NCBI RefSeq assembly: GCF_021353265.1
Contig: NZ_JAJTWU010000006.1
Location: 376,512 to 440,511 of the forward strand
Reading direction: 5' to 3'
Source of the DNA: Pelomonas cellulosilytica
Lineage (GTDB): Bacteria; Pseudomonadota; Gammaproteobacteria; Burkholderiales; Burkholderiaceae_C
Length of the DNA stretch: 64,000 nt
The translations under genes and the position numbers were made by a program. This document shows positions 16,732 through 25,704 of the stretch, one piece after another; positions within the stretch are counted from its first letter, which is position 1, and the number at the start of each line of letters is the position of its first letter. The notes below the pieces were generated by a model. The model searched no databases. It was not told the origin of the DNA and saw only the letters and a list, made by a program, of their open reading frames with translations.

Positions 16732-17912
16732 CGACTGCGCCCGGACAAGCCCTCCTCACCATCACCCGCCGGCCCGAGACAGTGTTCGCCCACGGCCACG
16801 GCTCGTGGCTGACCGACGAGGGCGGCAAGCGCTACCTCGACCTCGTGCAAGGCTGGGCCGTCAACTGCCTGGGCCACAGCCCCGAGCTCATCCAGCGCGC
16901 GCTGGCCGAGCAGTCCGCCCGGCTCGTAAACCCGAGTCCGGCATACTTCAACCGGCCCATGCTGGACCTGGCCGAGCGGCTGGTGGCGCTGAGCTGCTTC
17001 GATCGGGTGTTCCTCGCCAGCTCGGGCGCCGAAGCCAACGAAGGCGCCATCAAGCTCGCGCGGCGCTGGGGCAGCCGGCAGCGCGGCGGCGCGCATGAGG
17101 TCGTCACCTTCGATCACGGCTTCCACGGCCGCACGCTGGCGATGATGAGCGCTTCCGGCAAGCCGGGCTGGGACCAGCTCTACCCGCCGATGCCAGGCGG
17201 TTTTGCGAAGGCGCGGCTCAACGACATCGCATCGGTCGAACGCGCACTGACGCCGGCCACGGTGGCCGTCATGCTGGAGCTGGTGCAGGGCGAAGCGGGC
17301 GTGAACCCGGCGGACCGCGGCTTCATGCGCGAGTTGCGGGCGCTGACCACCGAGCGTGGCCTGCTGCTGATCGCCGACGAAGTGCAGACCGGCATCGGCC
17401 GCTGCGGCCACGCCTTCGCCTATGAGCTCTACGACATCGAGCCCGACATCATGACACTGGCGAAGGGCCTCGGCGGCGGCGTGCCGCTGGCGGCGCTGCT
17501 GTGCCGCGAGGCGCTGAACTGCTTCGAGCCCGGCGACCAGGGCGGTACGTTCTGCGGCAACCCACTGATGGCGGCCGTGGGGCTGGCGGTGGTGAACGAG
17601 GTCTGCCGGCCGGACTTCCTGGCCGACGTGCGTCAGCGGGGCGGGCGGCTGTCCCTCGGGCTGCAGGCCATCGTGCGGGACCATGGCCTCGTGGGCGAGC
17701 GCGGCACTGGGCTGCTGCGGGCACTGGTGCTGCCGCACGACCGGGCCAGCGATGTGGTAGCCGCCGCGCATGCGCTGGCGCCGGTGGGGCTGCTCGTGAA
17801 CGCGCCGCGGCCCAACCTTCTGCGCTTCATGCCCGCGCTGAACATCGACGACGCGGCGTTGGACCTGGGGCTGGACCTGCTGCGCCAGGCGCTGCGCGAA
17901 ACCGGCGCCTGA
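16728..17912 (+). CDS. Class III aminotransferase, acetylornithine aminotransferase-like
   Basis: This 394-residue PLP enzyme resembles ArgD and related omega-aminotransferases. It shows ASSGAEANEGAIKLAR, FHGRTLAMMSASG, the LIADEVQTGIGRCG aspartate motif and the PLP lysine in MTLAKGLGGG. Family members move amino groups from ornithine derivatives, GABA or similar amines to 2-oxoglutarate. Its coupling to a PfpI gene, and a GlxA regulator nearby, suggest a catabolic role rather than arginine synthesis; this is inference. It ends 12 bases from the convergent upp stop. Confidence 0.88.
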   Translation: MTTAPGQALLTITRRPETVFAHGHGSWLTDEGGKRYLDLVQGWAVNCLGHSPELIQRALAEQSARLVNPSPAYFNRPMLDLAERLVALSCFDRVFLASSGAEANEGAIKLARRWGSRQRGGAHEVVTFDHGFHGRTLAMMSASGKPGWDQLYPPMPGGFAKARLNDIASVERALTPATVAVMLELVQGEAGVNPADRGFMRELRALTTERGLLLIADEVQTGIGRCGHAFAYELYDIEPDIMTLAKGLGGGVPLAALLCREALNCFEPGDQGGTFCGNPLMAAVGLAVVNEVCRPDFLADVRQRGGRLSLGLQAIVRDHGLVGERGTGLLRALVLPHDRASDVVAAAHALAPVGLLVNAPRPNLLRFMPALNIDDAALDLGLDLLRQALRETGA

Positions 17913-17924
17913 GGGCGCTGCGGC

Positions 17925-18557
17925 TCAGCCTTCCTTCGTGCCGAAGATCTTGTCCCCCGCGTCGCCCAGGCCCGGGATGATGTAGCCGACGTCGTTGAGA
18001 TGGCTGTCGATGGCGGCCGTCCAGCAGCGCACATCGGGATGGGCGGTGGTGAGCGCCTTGACCCCCTCGGGCGCGGCCACCAGCACCAGCGCGCGGACGT
18101 CATTGCAGCCGCGCGCCTTCAGCAGGTCGACCGTCGCGATCATGCTGCCGGCGGTCGCCAGCATCGGGTCGATGATGAGAGCCGTGCGGGCCTGCAGGTC
18201 GCCCACGAACTTGTCGAAGTAGTTGACCGGCTTGAGCGTCTCGTGATCGCGCGCCAGGCCCACCACCGACACCTTGGCGTTGGGCAGGATGTCCAGCACG
18301 CCGTCCAGCATGCCCAGGCCCGCGCGCAGGATGGGCACGACGGTGACCTTCTTGCCCGCGATCTGGTCGACCTCGGTCGGGCCGCTCCAGCAGTTGATCG
18401 TCACCTTCTCCGTCGGGAAGTCCGCGGTCGCCTCGTAGGCCAGCAGCCGTGCGACCTCGCCCGTCAGCTCGCGGAACTTCTTCGTCGAGATGTCGGCCTC
18501 GCGCATCAGGCCGATCTTGTGCTTGACGAGAGGATGCTGGACTTCGATGACGGCCAT
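17925..18557 (-). CDS. upp: Uracil phosphoribosyltransferase
   Basis: This 210-residue enzyme makes UMP from uracil and PRPP in pyrimidine salvage. It has the N-terminal [12 protein letters not shown] segment, the PRPP-binding loop [13 protein letters not shown] and the C-terminal [12 protein letters not shown] block that contacts uracil. Length matches the E. coli enzyme (208). It starts 33 bases downstream of rlmB on the same strand and probably shares its transcript. Confidence 0.97.
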   Translation of the reverse strand: MAVIEVQHPLVKHKIGLMREADISTKKFRELTGEVARLLAYEATADFPTEKVTINCWSGPTEVDQIAGKKVTVVPILRAGLGMLDGVLDILPNAKVSVVGLARDHETLKPVNYFDKFVGDLQARTALIIDPMLATAGSMIATVDLLKARGCNDVRALVLVAAPEGVKALTTAHPDVRCWTAAIDSHLNDVGYIIPGLGDAGDKIFGTKEG

Positions 18558-18590
18558 GACGGCTCCCTGATTTTTGCTGGATAGTCAGAA

Positions 18591-19331
18591 TTATCCGCGG
18601 CGCTGGCGCAGGGCTTCGTAGAGACAGACCCCGGACGCGACGGAGACGTTCAGGCTCTCCACCGCGCCGGCCATCGGAATGCGCACCAGCTCGTCGCAAG
18701 TCTTGGCCGTCAGTTGCCGCATGCCCTCGCCTTCGGCGCCAAGCACCAGGGCCACCGGGCGCTTGAAGTCCACGTCGTAGATCGAGCGCTCGGCGCGGTC
18801 CGACGTGCCGACGACCCAGATGTCGCGTTCCTTCATTTCATTCAAGGTCCGTGCCAGGTTGGTGACCATCAGGTAGGGCACCGTCTCGGCCGCGCCGCTG
18901 GCCACCTTCGCCACGGTGGCGTTCAGGCCCACGGCGCGGTCCTTGGGCGCGACGACGGCATGCGCCCCGGCACCGTCGGCCACGCGCAGGCAGGCGCCGA
19001 GGTTGTGCGGATCGGTCACGCCATCGAGCACGAGCACCAACGGCGGGCCTTCGACTGCATCCAGCACATCGTCCAGCGAATGCGGCTGCGCGATCGCCGC
19101 GACGCGTGCGACCACGCCCTGGTGGCGCGGGCTGCCGGCCAGCTGGCTCAGCCGCTCGTCGCTACTCTCCACCAGCTTGGCACCGGACTCGCGGGCGCGC
19201 TCCAGGAAGGCACGCATGCGCTGATCGCGCCGGGTGGGATCGAAATGGACCTCGGCGACAGAGTCGGGCTGAGTCTTGAGGCGGACGGTGACGGCATGGA
19301 AGCCGAAAAGGACGGACTTGGGCGAGCTCAT
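18591..19331 (-). CDS. rlmB: 23S rRNA (guanosine-2'-O)-methyltransferase
   Basis: This 246-residue SPOUT (TrmH-family) enzyme methylates a guanosine of 23S rRNA (G2251 in E. coli). It has the N-terminal substrate-binding domain (about 1-75) and the three SPOUT motifs: [29 protein letters not shown] and [18 protein letters not shown]. The ATG at 19331 lies 2-3 bases after the 3' end of a degenerate group II intron, and no Shine-Dalgarno sequence is seen in front of it. The ATG overlaps the stop of the intron-protein remnant frame (ATGA), so translation may now rely on coupling. Confidence 0.95.
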   Translation of the reverse strand: MSSPKSVLFGFHAVTVRLKTQPDSVAEVHFDPTRRDQRMRAFLERARESGAKLVESSDERLSQLAGSPRHQGVVARVAAIAQPHSLDDVLDAVEGPPLVLVLDGVTDPHNLGACLRVADGAGAHAVVAPKDRAVGLNATVAKVASGAAETVPYLMVTNLARTLNEMKERDIWVVGTSDRAERSIYDVDFKRPVALVLGAEGEGMRQLTAKTCDELVRIPMAGAVESLNVSVASGVCLYEALRQRRG

Positions 19332-19887
19332 TGGTAGATGTTGGCCCGGTTTCGGGCCCGAAGGTCTAAAACAAAGCCAACACCCCCTCTCAAACCGTGC
19401 ATGCGGATTTCCCGCACACGGCTTACCGGTGGTCGGTCAGCTCGCAGCATTACGCAGGCCTCCTGCGAACAGGAGCCTTGCTGAGATAGCGGATTGTCCC
19501 CGCGCAGGCGATATAGCCCCAGGCTTTCAAAGAAATCGCGATTCCACTGCTTGGCTTGGCCGGCCTTCAGGCTGCGCCCCGCGCGCTTGAGCCGCAGGCT
19601 CCTCAGCCGCTTCGCCACGTAATCGTCTACGTCGATGAAGTGATTGGCCGCGTTGCCCGTGCGGAAGTGGTTGCCCCAGCCACGCAGCACCGGATTGAGC
19701 GCGCCGATCACGTCGTGCAGATCCTTATGGCACGGCCCTCGCTGGGTCAGCCCCCGCACCCGCTCGCGTACGCGGTTCATGGCCTTGTGGCTCGACCAGC
19801 TCCGCAGGTAATACCGCTGAGGCCATGCTGCTGCCAGAGCCTTCCGCTCATGCGCTTGTGCAAATGGCAGTCCAGGAAGTCGAAGCC
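19328..19887 (-). pseudogene. Group II intron maturase, C-terminal remnant with frameshift
   Basis: Two frames encode adjoining parts of the maturase (domain X) end of an LtrA-type protein. The first, about 19887-19820, reads GFDFLDCHLHKRMSGRLW. After a one-base shift near 19820 the second reads RYYLRSWSSHKAMNRVRERV and LNPVLRGWGNHFRTGNAA, the GIIM signature. The reading frame then runs through domain V ([14 protein letters not shown]) and stops at 19328. The fingers-palm region with the YxDD site is absent, so there is no reverse transcriptase. The open frame may still be translated, because it overlaps the rlmB start codon. Confidence 0.85.
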
Positions 19888-20007
19888 CGTGCCACCCGGC
19901 GCACCGACGCCTACCGGGACGGGACTCTCACCCGTTGAAGTGGCGCAGCGCGCATCAACTCTCCCGTCCTCCGGAGAGTTCAGTCGAGTCTTTGCTTCGT
20001 GACGCAC
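19334..20007 (-). mobile_element. Internally deleted group II intron
   Basis: The minus strand begins at 20007 with GTGCG, the canonical group II intron 5' end, followed by a domain I-like leader containing CAACGGGTGAGAGTCCCGTC. It ends near 19334 with ...CATCTAC after recognisable domains V and VI. The 674 bases are far short of a usual retroelement of about 2 kb or more. Around 19887 the leader passes abruptly into the C-terminal coding part of the maturase, so most of domain I, domains II-III and the reverse transcriptase are gone. It cannot be mobile and is unlikely to splice. Exact ends could shift by 1-2 bases. Confidence 0.82.
19391..19424 (-). ncRNA. Group II intron domain V hairpin
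   Basis: A 34-base hairpin of the canonical length begins AAGCCG, including the AGC catalytic triad, is capped by a GAAA tetraloop and ends CGGTTTG. The two arms pair with the usual internal bulge. It is followed by a domain VI-like stem with arms GTTGGC and GCCAAC, just before the intron end. Confidence 0.85.
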
Positions 20008-20085
20008 CATCCCCGGATTCTCGGTCCGGCGGCCGCGTGCCGCGCTGCACCCCGTCGCGGACGCCGCCGACTCACCGATGGCCTT

Positions 20086-21198
20086 TCATCGCCCTTCGCG
20101 CTGTGTCCCGTTCGCCTCGATGCCTGCCGATGCCGCCCGCGGCGCCGAGGACCTCAACCGTTGGGACAAGCTGTCCTGCAACGGTTTTTCGAGGTGCCGA
20201 TGCAGCATGTAACCGACAAGCACAGAAAGCATGACCGATAGCGCGATCCCGGCATCGACCATCAGGGGATGGACCGTCTCCAGCTTCAGGTAGACGAATG
20301 GCCTGACCACAAGCCATGAGATGACCGGCATATGGAACAGGTAGGTGGCATACGACGCCGCGCCAAACGGATTGGCTGCGCGCAGCGCCGGTCGATCCGA
20401 ATTGCTGATCGCCGCCCACATGACGACAGCGGCCGGCACTCCCAGCCAGAGGAACCGCCACGGATTGACTTCCGGCCATCGCGCGGCCATCGGAATGGCG
20501 CACACAAACGCCAGCACGCCGATCCAGGGAGACAGACGCGGCAACCGGTTCATCTTGAAGGCCGTGCCCAGCAGCATGCCAAAGATGAACTCCAGATAGA
20601 CCGGCTGAGCCAGAAACATACCAAGGGCCGTGGCGGGCGATGTTGCCCGCGCCACCAGCACCAGGGCGACGATGGCGCCAGCCATGAATGGCACGGAGCG
20701 GCCCAGCGCCAGCGCCAGCGCAAATACCAGGTAGAACACCATTTCGTAGGAAAGCGTCCAGCTCACACCGAGGATGGGCTGGATATGGCCGTTGCTGCCC
20801 AGGCTGGGCGCCAGCACCGCGGCGGCGATAACCCTTCCGGCGTCCAGCACGTCGGGGTCCGCGCGGCCCGTCTTCCACATCACCGTGGCGGCGCCAGCGA
20901 TCGGAATGAGCAAGGCCATCCAATACAGGGGATAGATGCGGATGACGCGTCTGAGCAGAAACCACCTGGCGGCCCGTCCTCCACTCTGGCCCGGCGTCGT
21001 ATGGACCATGATGAAGCCGCTGATCACGAAGAAGACGTCGACACCGATGATGAGGACATTCCAGTTGGCGGACTCCGCCAGCACGAATGCGCTCGTGCCC
21101 GGCTCGATATTGATGGCGAAAGCGCGGATGGCATGGTGCAACACCACCATCGAGGCAGCGATTCCTCGCATAGCCTGTACTGTCCAGATTTCCTTCAC
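20086..21198 (-). CDS. Acyltransferase 3 family membrane protein
   Basis: This 370-residue multi-spanning membrane protein is of the acyltransferase 3 (OafA/NodX-like) family. It shows the N-terminal QAMRGIAASMVVLHHAIRAF block, with the family histidine, the RVIRIYPLYW motif and about ten hydrophobic helices. Such proteins O-acylate cell-surface sugars or lipids. The start is uncertain: GTG 21198 begins the conserved part and is preceded closely by AGAGAAGG, but the frame stays open upstream. Base composition appears less GC-rich than the neighbours. It lies upstream of the intron remnant, so it may mark an insertion beside rlmB. Confidence 0.8.
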   Translation of the reverse strand: MKEIWTVQAMRGIAASMVVLHHAIRAFAINIEPGTSAFVLAESANWNVLIIGVDVFFVISGFIMVHTTPGQSGGRAARWFLLRRVIRIYPLYWMALLIPIAGAATVMWKTGRADPDVLDAGRVIAAAVLAPSLGSNGHIQPILGVSWTLSYEMVFYLVFALALALGRSVPFMAGAIVALVLVARATSPATALGMFLAQPVYLEFIFGMLLGTAFKMNRLPRLSPWIGVLAFVCAIPMAARWPEVNPWRFLWLGVPAAVVMWAAISNSDRPALRAANPFGAASYATYLFHMPVISWLVVRPFVYLKLETVHPLMVDAGIALSVMLSVLVGYMLHRHLEKPLQDSLSQRLRSSAPRAASAGIEANGTQREGR

Positions 21199-21337
21199 AG
21201 CCTTCTCTTTCGTATATCGGCAGCCTGCATCCCACAACACCTGGCGCCACAATCCAATATGAAACGCCAGGGACTCTTCCAGCCGAAGGCAGGGCGAACG
21301 CGTCGCGAACAACGCCTATGCCGGCTGCCCCATGCCT

Positions 21338-22054
21338 TCAGTGCAGCCACTGAACCGCCATCAGCACGCCAATCAGCACCGGCTGGTGGACCATGTAGTA
21401 GCTCAGCGACCATCGGCCGGGCCACGCCAGCGCACGCGGCGCGCGGCCTTTCCACAAGGCCGGCCATCGGCGCGTGACGACGAAGCCCGCCAGCAGCGGC
21501 GCCAACCACGGAAGCAGCGGCACGTAGTCTTCCGTGATGGGCTTGTGCGTGACCAGTCCCAGCCAGTCCGTCCAGCGCGTGTCAAAGAAGGGCGACGCCC
21601 ACAGCTGCGGTGCCACCATGGCCAGCGCGGCCAGCGCGACCAGCACCGCGTCGGGCAGCCGCGCAAGGCCGAAACGCAGCAGCACCAGCATCACGGCGAT
21701 GCCGTGCAGCACGCCGAAGCTGATCCAGCTGTCGGGAAACATGACGCGCGAGCTCAGCGACACGGCCAGCGCACACGCGGCCACCTGCGCCCAGCGCCGC
21801 CAAAAGCGGCCGGCCATCTGCTGCCCGCTCAGCGCCAGTGCCTGCCCGCCGCCCGCGCAGAACAGGAACAGGCTGACGATGCAGCAGCGCTGCCAGGTCC
21901 AGAACGGGTCGCGGTAGAAGTTCTGCTGGATCCAGCCGAAGTGGTTGAGGTCGAAACTGAAGTGGTAGGCCGTCATCCACAGCATGGCCGCACCACGCAG
22001 CGCGTCGAGTCGGTGGGAGCGGGAGGCGGCGGGCTGGGCGGTCGCGTCAGGCAT
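21338..22054 (-). CDS. DUF1624 heparan-alpha-glucosaminide acetyltransferase-like membrane protein
   Basis: This 238-residue membrane protein has the DUF1624/HGSNAT-catalytic layout. It opens with SHRLDALRGAAMLWMTAYHFSF-type residues, contains the conserved SFGVLHGIAVMLVLLR segment and has about seven hydrophobic helices. Distant relatives acetylate terminal glucosamine across membranes; the bacterial substrates are undefined. It is encoded behind the acyltransferase 3 gene in the opposite order on the same strand, with 139 bases between. Its start is 76 bases from the divergent protease start. Confidence 0.82.
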   Translation of the reverse strand: MPDATAQPAASRSHRLDALRGAAMLWMTAYHFSFDLNHFGWIQQNFYRDPFWTWQRCCIVSLFLFCAGGGQALALSGQQMAGRFWRRWAQVAACALAVSLSSRVMFPDSWISFGVLHGIAVMLVLLRFGLARLPDAVLVALAALAMVAPQLWASPFFDTRWTDWLGLVTHKPITEDYVPLLPWLAPLLAGFVVTRRWPALWKGRAPRALAWPGRWSLSYYMVHQPVLIGVLMAVQWLH

Positions 22055-22130
22055 GGCTGGCGCGCAGTCTATGCGGCAGGCGCCCGCGTTTTGCCCACAA
22101 TTCGGGCGGTTCCCACTTCGCCCGACTGCC

Positions 22131-23216
22131 GTGACCTGCTCGCTCCGTCACCCCATTCTCGCCGCCCTGCTGTTCGCGCTGGCCACCACGCCAGCCTTCG
22201 CCAAAGCTCAGGCCCAGCCCCGCGCCGTCAGCCCGCGCGGCGCGCTGGACGCCGAGGAGCTGAACAACATCGGCGTCTTCAAGCGCGTATCGCCGTCGGT
22301 CGTGCACATCACGACGCTGGCGGTGCAGCGTGACTTCTTTTCGTTGCGCACCAGCGAGCAGCCCAGCGGCACCGGCACCGGCTTCATCTGGGACGACGCC
22401 GGCCATGTGGTCACGAACTTCCACGTCATCCAGGGCGGCGACCGCGCCACCGTAACGCTGAACGACCAAAGCAGCTACTCCGCCCGGCTCGTGGGCGCCT
22501 ACCCGGACCGCGACCTCGCCGTGCTGCGCATCGAGGCCCCGCGCGACAAGCTGCCGGCCATTGCGGTGGGCAGCAGCCGCGAGCTGCAGGTGGGGCAAAA
22601 GGTCTATGCCATCGGCAACCCCTTCGGGCTGGACCAGACGCTGACCACCGGCATCGTTTCCGCGCTGAACCGCGAGATCGAGTCCGTCACGCGGCGCACG
22701 ATCAAGGGCGCCATCCAGACCGACGCGGCAATCAACCCGGGCAACTCGGGTGGTCCGCTGCTGGACTCGGCGGGGCGGCTCATAGGTGTCAACACCGCTA
22801 TCTACAGTCCCAGCGGCGCCAGCGCCGGCATCGGCTTTGCGATCCCCGTGGACGAGGTCAACCGCATCGTGCCGCGTCTGATCCGCGACGGCCGCTTCAT
22901 CCGCCCGGTGCTGGGCGTGACCTCGGGCCCGGAGAACCTGGCCAGGGCACTGGGCGCGCCCAAGGGCGTGTTGCTGGTCAACGTGGCCGACGGCAGCCCC
23001 GCCGCGGCAGCCGGCCTGAAGCCCTTCGGCCGCGACCGCATGGGCCGCATCGTGCAGGGCGACGTCATCACCGCCGTGGACGGGCGGGCAGTGGCGGACC
23101 TGGACGACATGCTGTCGCTGCTGGAGACGCGGCAGATCGGGGAGAAGGTGACGCTGACCGTGTGGCGAAGCGGGCAGACGAGGATGGTGGCGGCGACGTT
23201 GGGCAGTTCAGACTGA
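22131..23216 (+). CDS. DegP/HtrA-like periplasmic serine protease
   Basis: This 361-residue secreted protease has a signal peptide (hydrophobic ILAALLFALATTPAFA), a trypsin-like domain and one C-terminal PDZ domain (about 255-355). The catalytic triad is visible as His in VVTNFHVIQ, Asp in DRDLAVLRIE and Ser in NPGNSGGPLL. It resembles the DegS/AlgW or single-PDZ DegQ type. The start is GTG 22131, chosen because it begins the signal peptide; longer versions overlap the divergent gene. It should act in envelope protein quality control. Confidence 0.92.
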   Translation: MTCSLRHPILAALLFALATTPAFAKAQAQPRAVSPRGALDAEELNNIGVFKRVSPSVVHITTLAVQRDFFSLRTSEQPSGTGTGFIWDDAGHVVTNFHVIQGGDRATVTLNDQSSYSARLVGAYPDRDLAVLRIEAPRDKLPAIAVGSSRELQVGQKVYAIGNPFGLDQTLTTGIVSALNREIESVTRRTIKGAIQTDAAINPGNSGGPLLDSAGRLIGVNTAIYSPSGASAGIGFAIPVDEVNRIVPRLIRDGRFIRPVLGVTSGPENLARALGAPKGVLLVNVADGSPAAAAGLKPFGRDRMGRIVQGDVITAVDGRAVADLDDMLSLLETRQIGEKVTLTVWRSGQTRMVAATLGSSD

Positions 23217-23249
23217 TATCCCTGGCCGGTCACGACACCTGCGATTGCG

Positions 23250-23760
23250 ATGCACTTCACAGCAACGCTTGCCTACGACAAGGCACTGCTGCGCAAGGCT
23301 GCCTTCGCATTCTGGCGCCGGTCTGTCGGCATCACCTTCCCGCTCGTGCTGCTCTGCTTTAGTGCCTACCTCGCACTGCGGGCCATGACCGCCCGGAGAG
23401 ACTGGCCATGGGGGCGATGACGGCTAGCGCCTTGCTCGGCTATCTGGTCTGCGGCGCAGCATGGGTTGTTCACTACCGGAACTGCCTCGCCAAACTGCGA
23501 GATATGGGCACACCGATCGCCGAGTTCACGGCGCAAGATGAATCCTTCCCTCTCATCTCTGGCATCCGCACCGCCTCCATGAAGTGGTCATGCGTCATCG
23601 AAGTCTGGCGCTTTGACGGCTTCTTGCTTCTGTCTTATCCAAAGCGCATTTCTCAACGCTTCCCCTCCAGAACGTCACACCAGAAATGCAGTCCTTCGTG
23701 CTGGACCGAATCCGTTCATCCGGTGGCAAAGTGGACGGCAGAGCGGCACCCGTAAAGTAG
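23250..23760 (+). pseudogene. YcxB-like protein gene with two frameshifts
   Basis: Three consecutive frames together encode a full-length YcxB-like protein of about 170 residues. Frame 1 (from ATG 23250) gives MHFTATLAYDKALLRKAAFA and a membrane helix. Frame 2, entered at a run of five G near 23410, gives LLGYLVCGAAWVVHYRNCLA and [12 protein letters not shown]. Frame 3, entered near 23632, gives [20 protein letters not shown] and ends at 23760. Each change of frame fits a single missing base. Real decay or two sequencing errors are both possible, since the remaining sequence is well conserved. Confidence 0.75.
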
Positions 23761-23819
23761 CGCCCTTTGCCCGAAGCTGTGAACACGCCGGGCTCACCAA
23801 ACAAGCGACAGGACACCCC

Positions 23820-24533
23820 ATGGGCGCGCAATGGAAAGCCAAACACAAGGACATCGCTGCCAATGCCAAGGGCAAGCTGTTCGGCAAGCTGGCCAAGGAC
23901 ATCATGATCGCCGCGCGCGGTGGCGCTGACCCGAAGGACAACGCCAAGCTGCGCATGGCCGTGGAGGCCGCGCGCAAGGTGTCCATGCCCAAGGACACGC
24001 TGGACCGCGCCATCAAGAAGGGGGCCGGGCTGACGGGCGAAACGGTGCACTTCGAGCAGGTCATCTACGAAGGCTTCGCGCCCCACCGCGTGCCGGTGAT
24101 GGTGGAGGTACTGACGGACAACACCAACCGCGCGGCGTCCGACATGCGTGTGCTGTTCCGCAAGGGGCAGCAGGGCACACCAGGCTCGGTGAGCTGGGAC
24201 TTCGACCACCTCGGGCTGATCGAAGCCGAGCCCGCCACGCCTGGCGCCGATGCCGACACCGCCGCCATCGAGGCCGGCGCGCAAGACCTGCTGCCGGCCG
24301 ATGAGAACGGCGTCACCGTCTTCCTGACCGACCCGACCGACCTCGACCTCGTCAGCCGCGCGCTGCCCACCCAGGGCTTCACCGTGCTGAGCGCCAAGTT
24401 GGGCTACCGGCCCAAGAACCCCATCGACCCGGCAAGCCTCAGCGCCGAGCAGCTGGAGGAGGTGGAAGGCTTCCTCGCCGCGATGGACGACAACGACGAC
24501 GTGCAGCACGTGTACGCCGGTCTGGCGGGCTGA
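23820..24533 (+). CDS. YebC/PmpR-family protein
   Basis: This 237-residue protein belongs to the widespread YebC/TACO1 family. It starts [20 protein letters not shown], has the basic DNA/RNA-binding N-terminal domain and shows [11 protein letters not shown] and [19 protein letters not shown]. Members have been described as transcriptional regulators and as ribosome-associated factors that ease translation of difficult motifs. The N-terminal motif normally reads [15 protein letters not shown] is the variant of the second paralogue type. The ATG at 23820 begins the conserved region. Confidence 0.93.
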   Translation: MGAQWKAKHKDIAANAKGKLFGKLAKDIMIAARGGADPKDNAKLRMAVEAARKVSMPKDTLDRAIKKGAGLTGETVHFEQVIYEGFAPHRVPVMVEVLTDNTNRAASDMRVLFRKGQQGTPGSVSWDFDHLGLIEAEPATPGADADTAAIEAGAQDLLPADENGVTVFLTDPTDLDLVSRALPTQGFTVLSAKLGYRPKNPIDPASLSAEQLEEVEGFLAAMDDNDDVQHVYAGLAG

Positions 24534-24798
24534 CGGCAGCCCGACGACGCAAGGCATGGAGGAGGGCTCCCGCCACGCAACCAGTTGCCGGTTGGCTACG
24601 CCCGGCTGGCCGGGGGCGTCGTGTCACCGCCGCTCGTGCCTGCATTGACGGTGCCGGCCGAGCGGGACGCCCGGCCGAGCGTGGCACGGCTGGCACTTGG
24701 CCTCTGGACCGCCGAGGCGGCCGACACCCGCCTCAGCCCGGCCTTTCGCGGACTTGCGCCGGCCACGCGAACGCACACCAACAAGTGAAGAAGCTGGC

Positions 24799-25704
24799 AT
24801 GAACCGACTCACTTTGGCGCTGGCTACGCTCACGCTGGGCGTGGCCGCCGCAAGCCTGCTGGCCGGAGAGCTGCTGACGCGGCCGGCGCGCCAGGCCATC
24901 GGCCCGCCGCCGGACGACCTGGCCGGGGTCGAGCCCGTGCAGCTGCCCGACCCCCTGGGCCAGCGCATTTCCGGGTGGTTCGTACCAGGCCACCCTGGCG
25001 AAGGCGCAGTGCTGCTGCTGCACGGCGTTCGCAGCAACCGCCTGCAGATGCTGGACCGCGCCCGCTGGCTGCAACGCGAGGGCCTGGCCAGCCTGCTCAT
25101 CGACCTGCCTTCGCATGGCGAGAGCACCGGCGAGCGCATCACCTTCGGCCGGCGCGAGGCGGCCGCCGCGGACGCAGCACTGACCTGGCTGCGCGCTCGC
25201 TTGCCCGGCGAGCGTATCGGCGCCCTCGGCGTCTCGCTTGGCGGCGCCACGCTGACCTTCGCCGAGCGCCAGCCGGAGCTCGATGCGCTCGTGCTCGAGT
25301 CGGTCTACCCCACCATCGTCGACGCGGTGCAGGACCGGCTGACGACAAGGCTCGGCCCCGCGGGCCGTTGGCTGGCGCCGCTGCTGCTCGTGCAGCTGCC
25401 GCTGCGGCTGGACATGAACGCCGACCAACTGCGCCCACTGGACGCCGTCGGCCACATCCGTGCGCCGCTGCTGATCGCCTCCGGCACCGAGGACCGCAGC
25501 ACGCGCTGGGCCGAGACCGAGCAGCTTTTCGCAATGGCACCGGAGCCAAAGACGCTTTGGGCCGTGAGGGGCGCGGGCCACGTGGACCTGCATGCATTCC
25601 GCCCAACGGTCTACGAGGCGACGCTGGGCCCGTGGCTGCATGCACGGTTGCGCAAGACCCCGCCTGCCCAGGGCCAAGAAGCGGCCGGCAAGATGCCGGC
25701 ATGA
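24799..25704 (+). CDS. Alpha/beta hydrolase, membrane-anchored or exported
   Basis: This 301-residue protein has an N-terminal hydrophobic segment ([20 protein letters not shown]) that may anchor or export it. The alpha/beta hydrolase fold follows: [14 protein letters not shown], nucleophile elbow GVSLGG (Ser), acid in ASGTEDRST and His in GAGHVDLHA. The substrate is unknown. The ATG at 24799 starts the hydrophobic segment. Its stop overlaps the next start (ATGA). The 265 bases upstream contain no gene I can support. Confidence 0.85.
   Translation: MNRLTLALATLTLGVAAASLLAGELLTRPARQAIGPPPDDLAGVEPVQLPDPLGQRISGWFVPGHPGEGAVLLLHGVRSNRLQMLDRARWLQREGLASLLIDLPSHGESTGERITFGRREAAAADAALTWLRARLPGERIGALGVSLGGATLTFAERQPELDALVLESVYPTIVDAVQDRLTTRLGPAGRWLAPLLLVQLPLRLDMNADQLRPLDAVGHIRAPLLIASGTEDRSTRWAETEQLFAMAPEPKTLWAVRGAGHVDLHAFRPTVYEATLGPWLHARLRKTPPAQGQEAAGKMPA

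Noticed and set aside
19556..20234. Plus-strand open frames across the intron region
   Set aside because: They are antisense to the intron leader and maturase remnant, which have clear group II signatures.
24585..24788. A small open frame of 67 residues before the hydrolase gene
   Set aside because: No ribosome site, no family-like sequence, biased GC-rich composition; the region looks like a leader or spacer.
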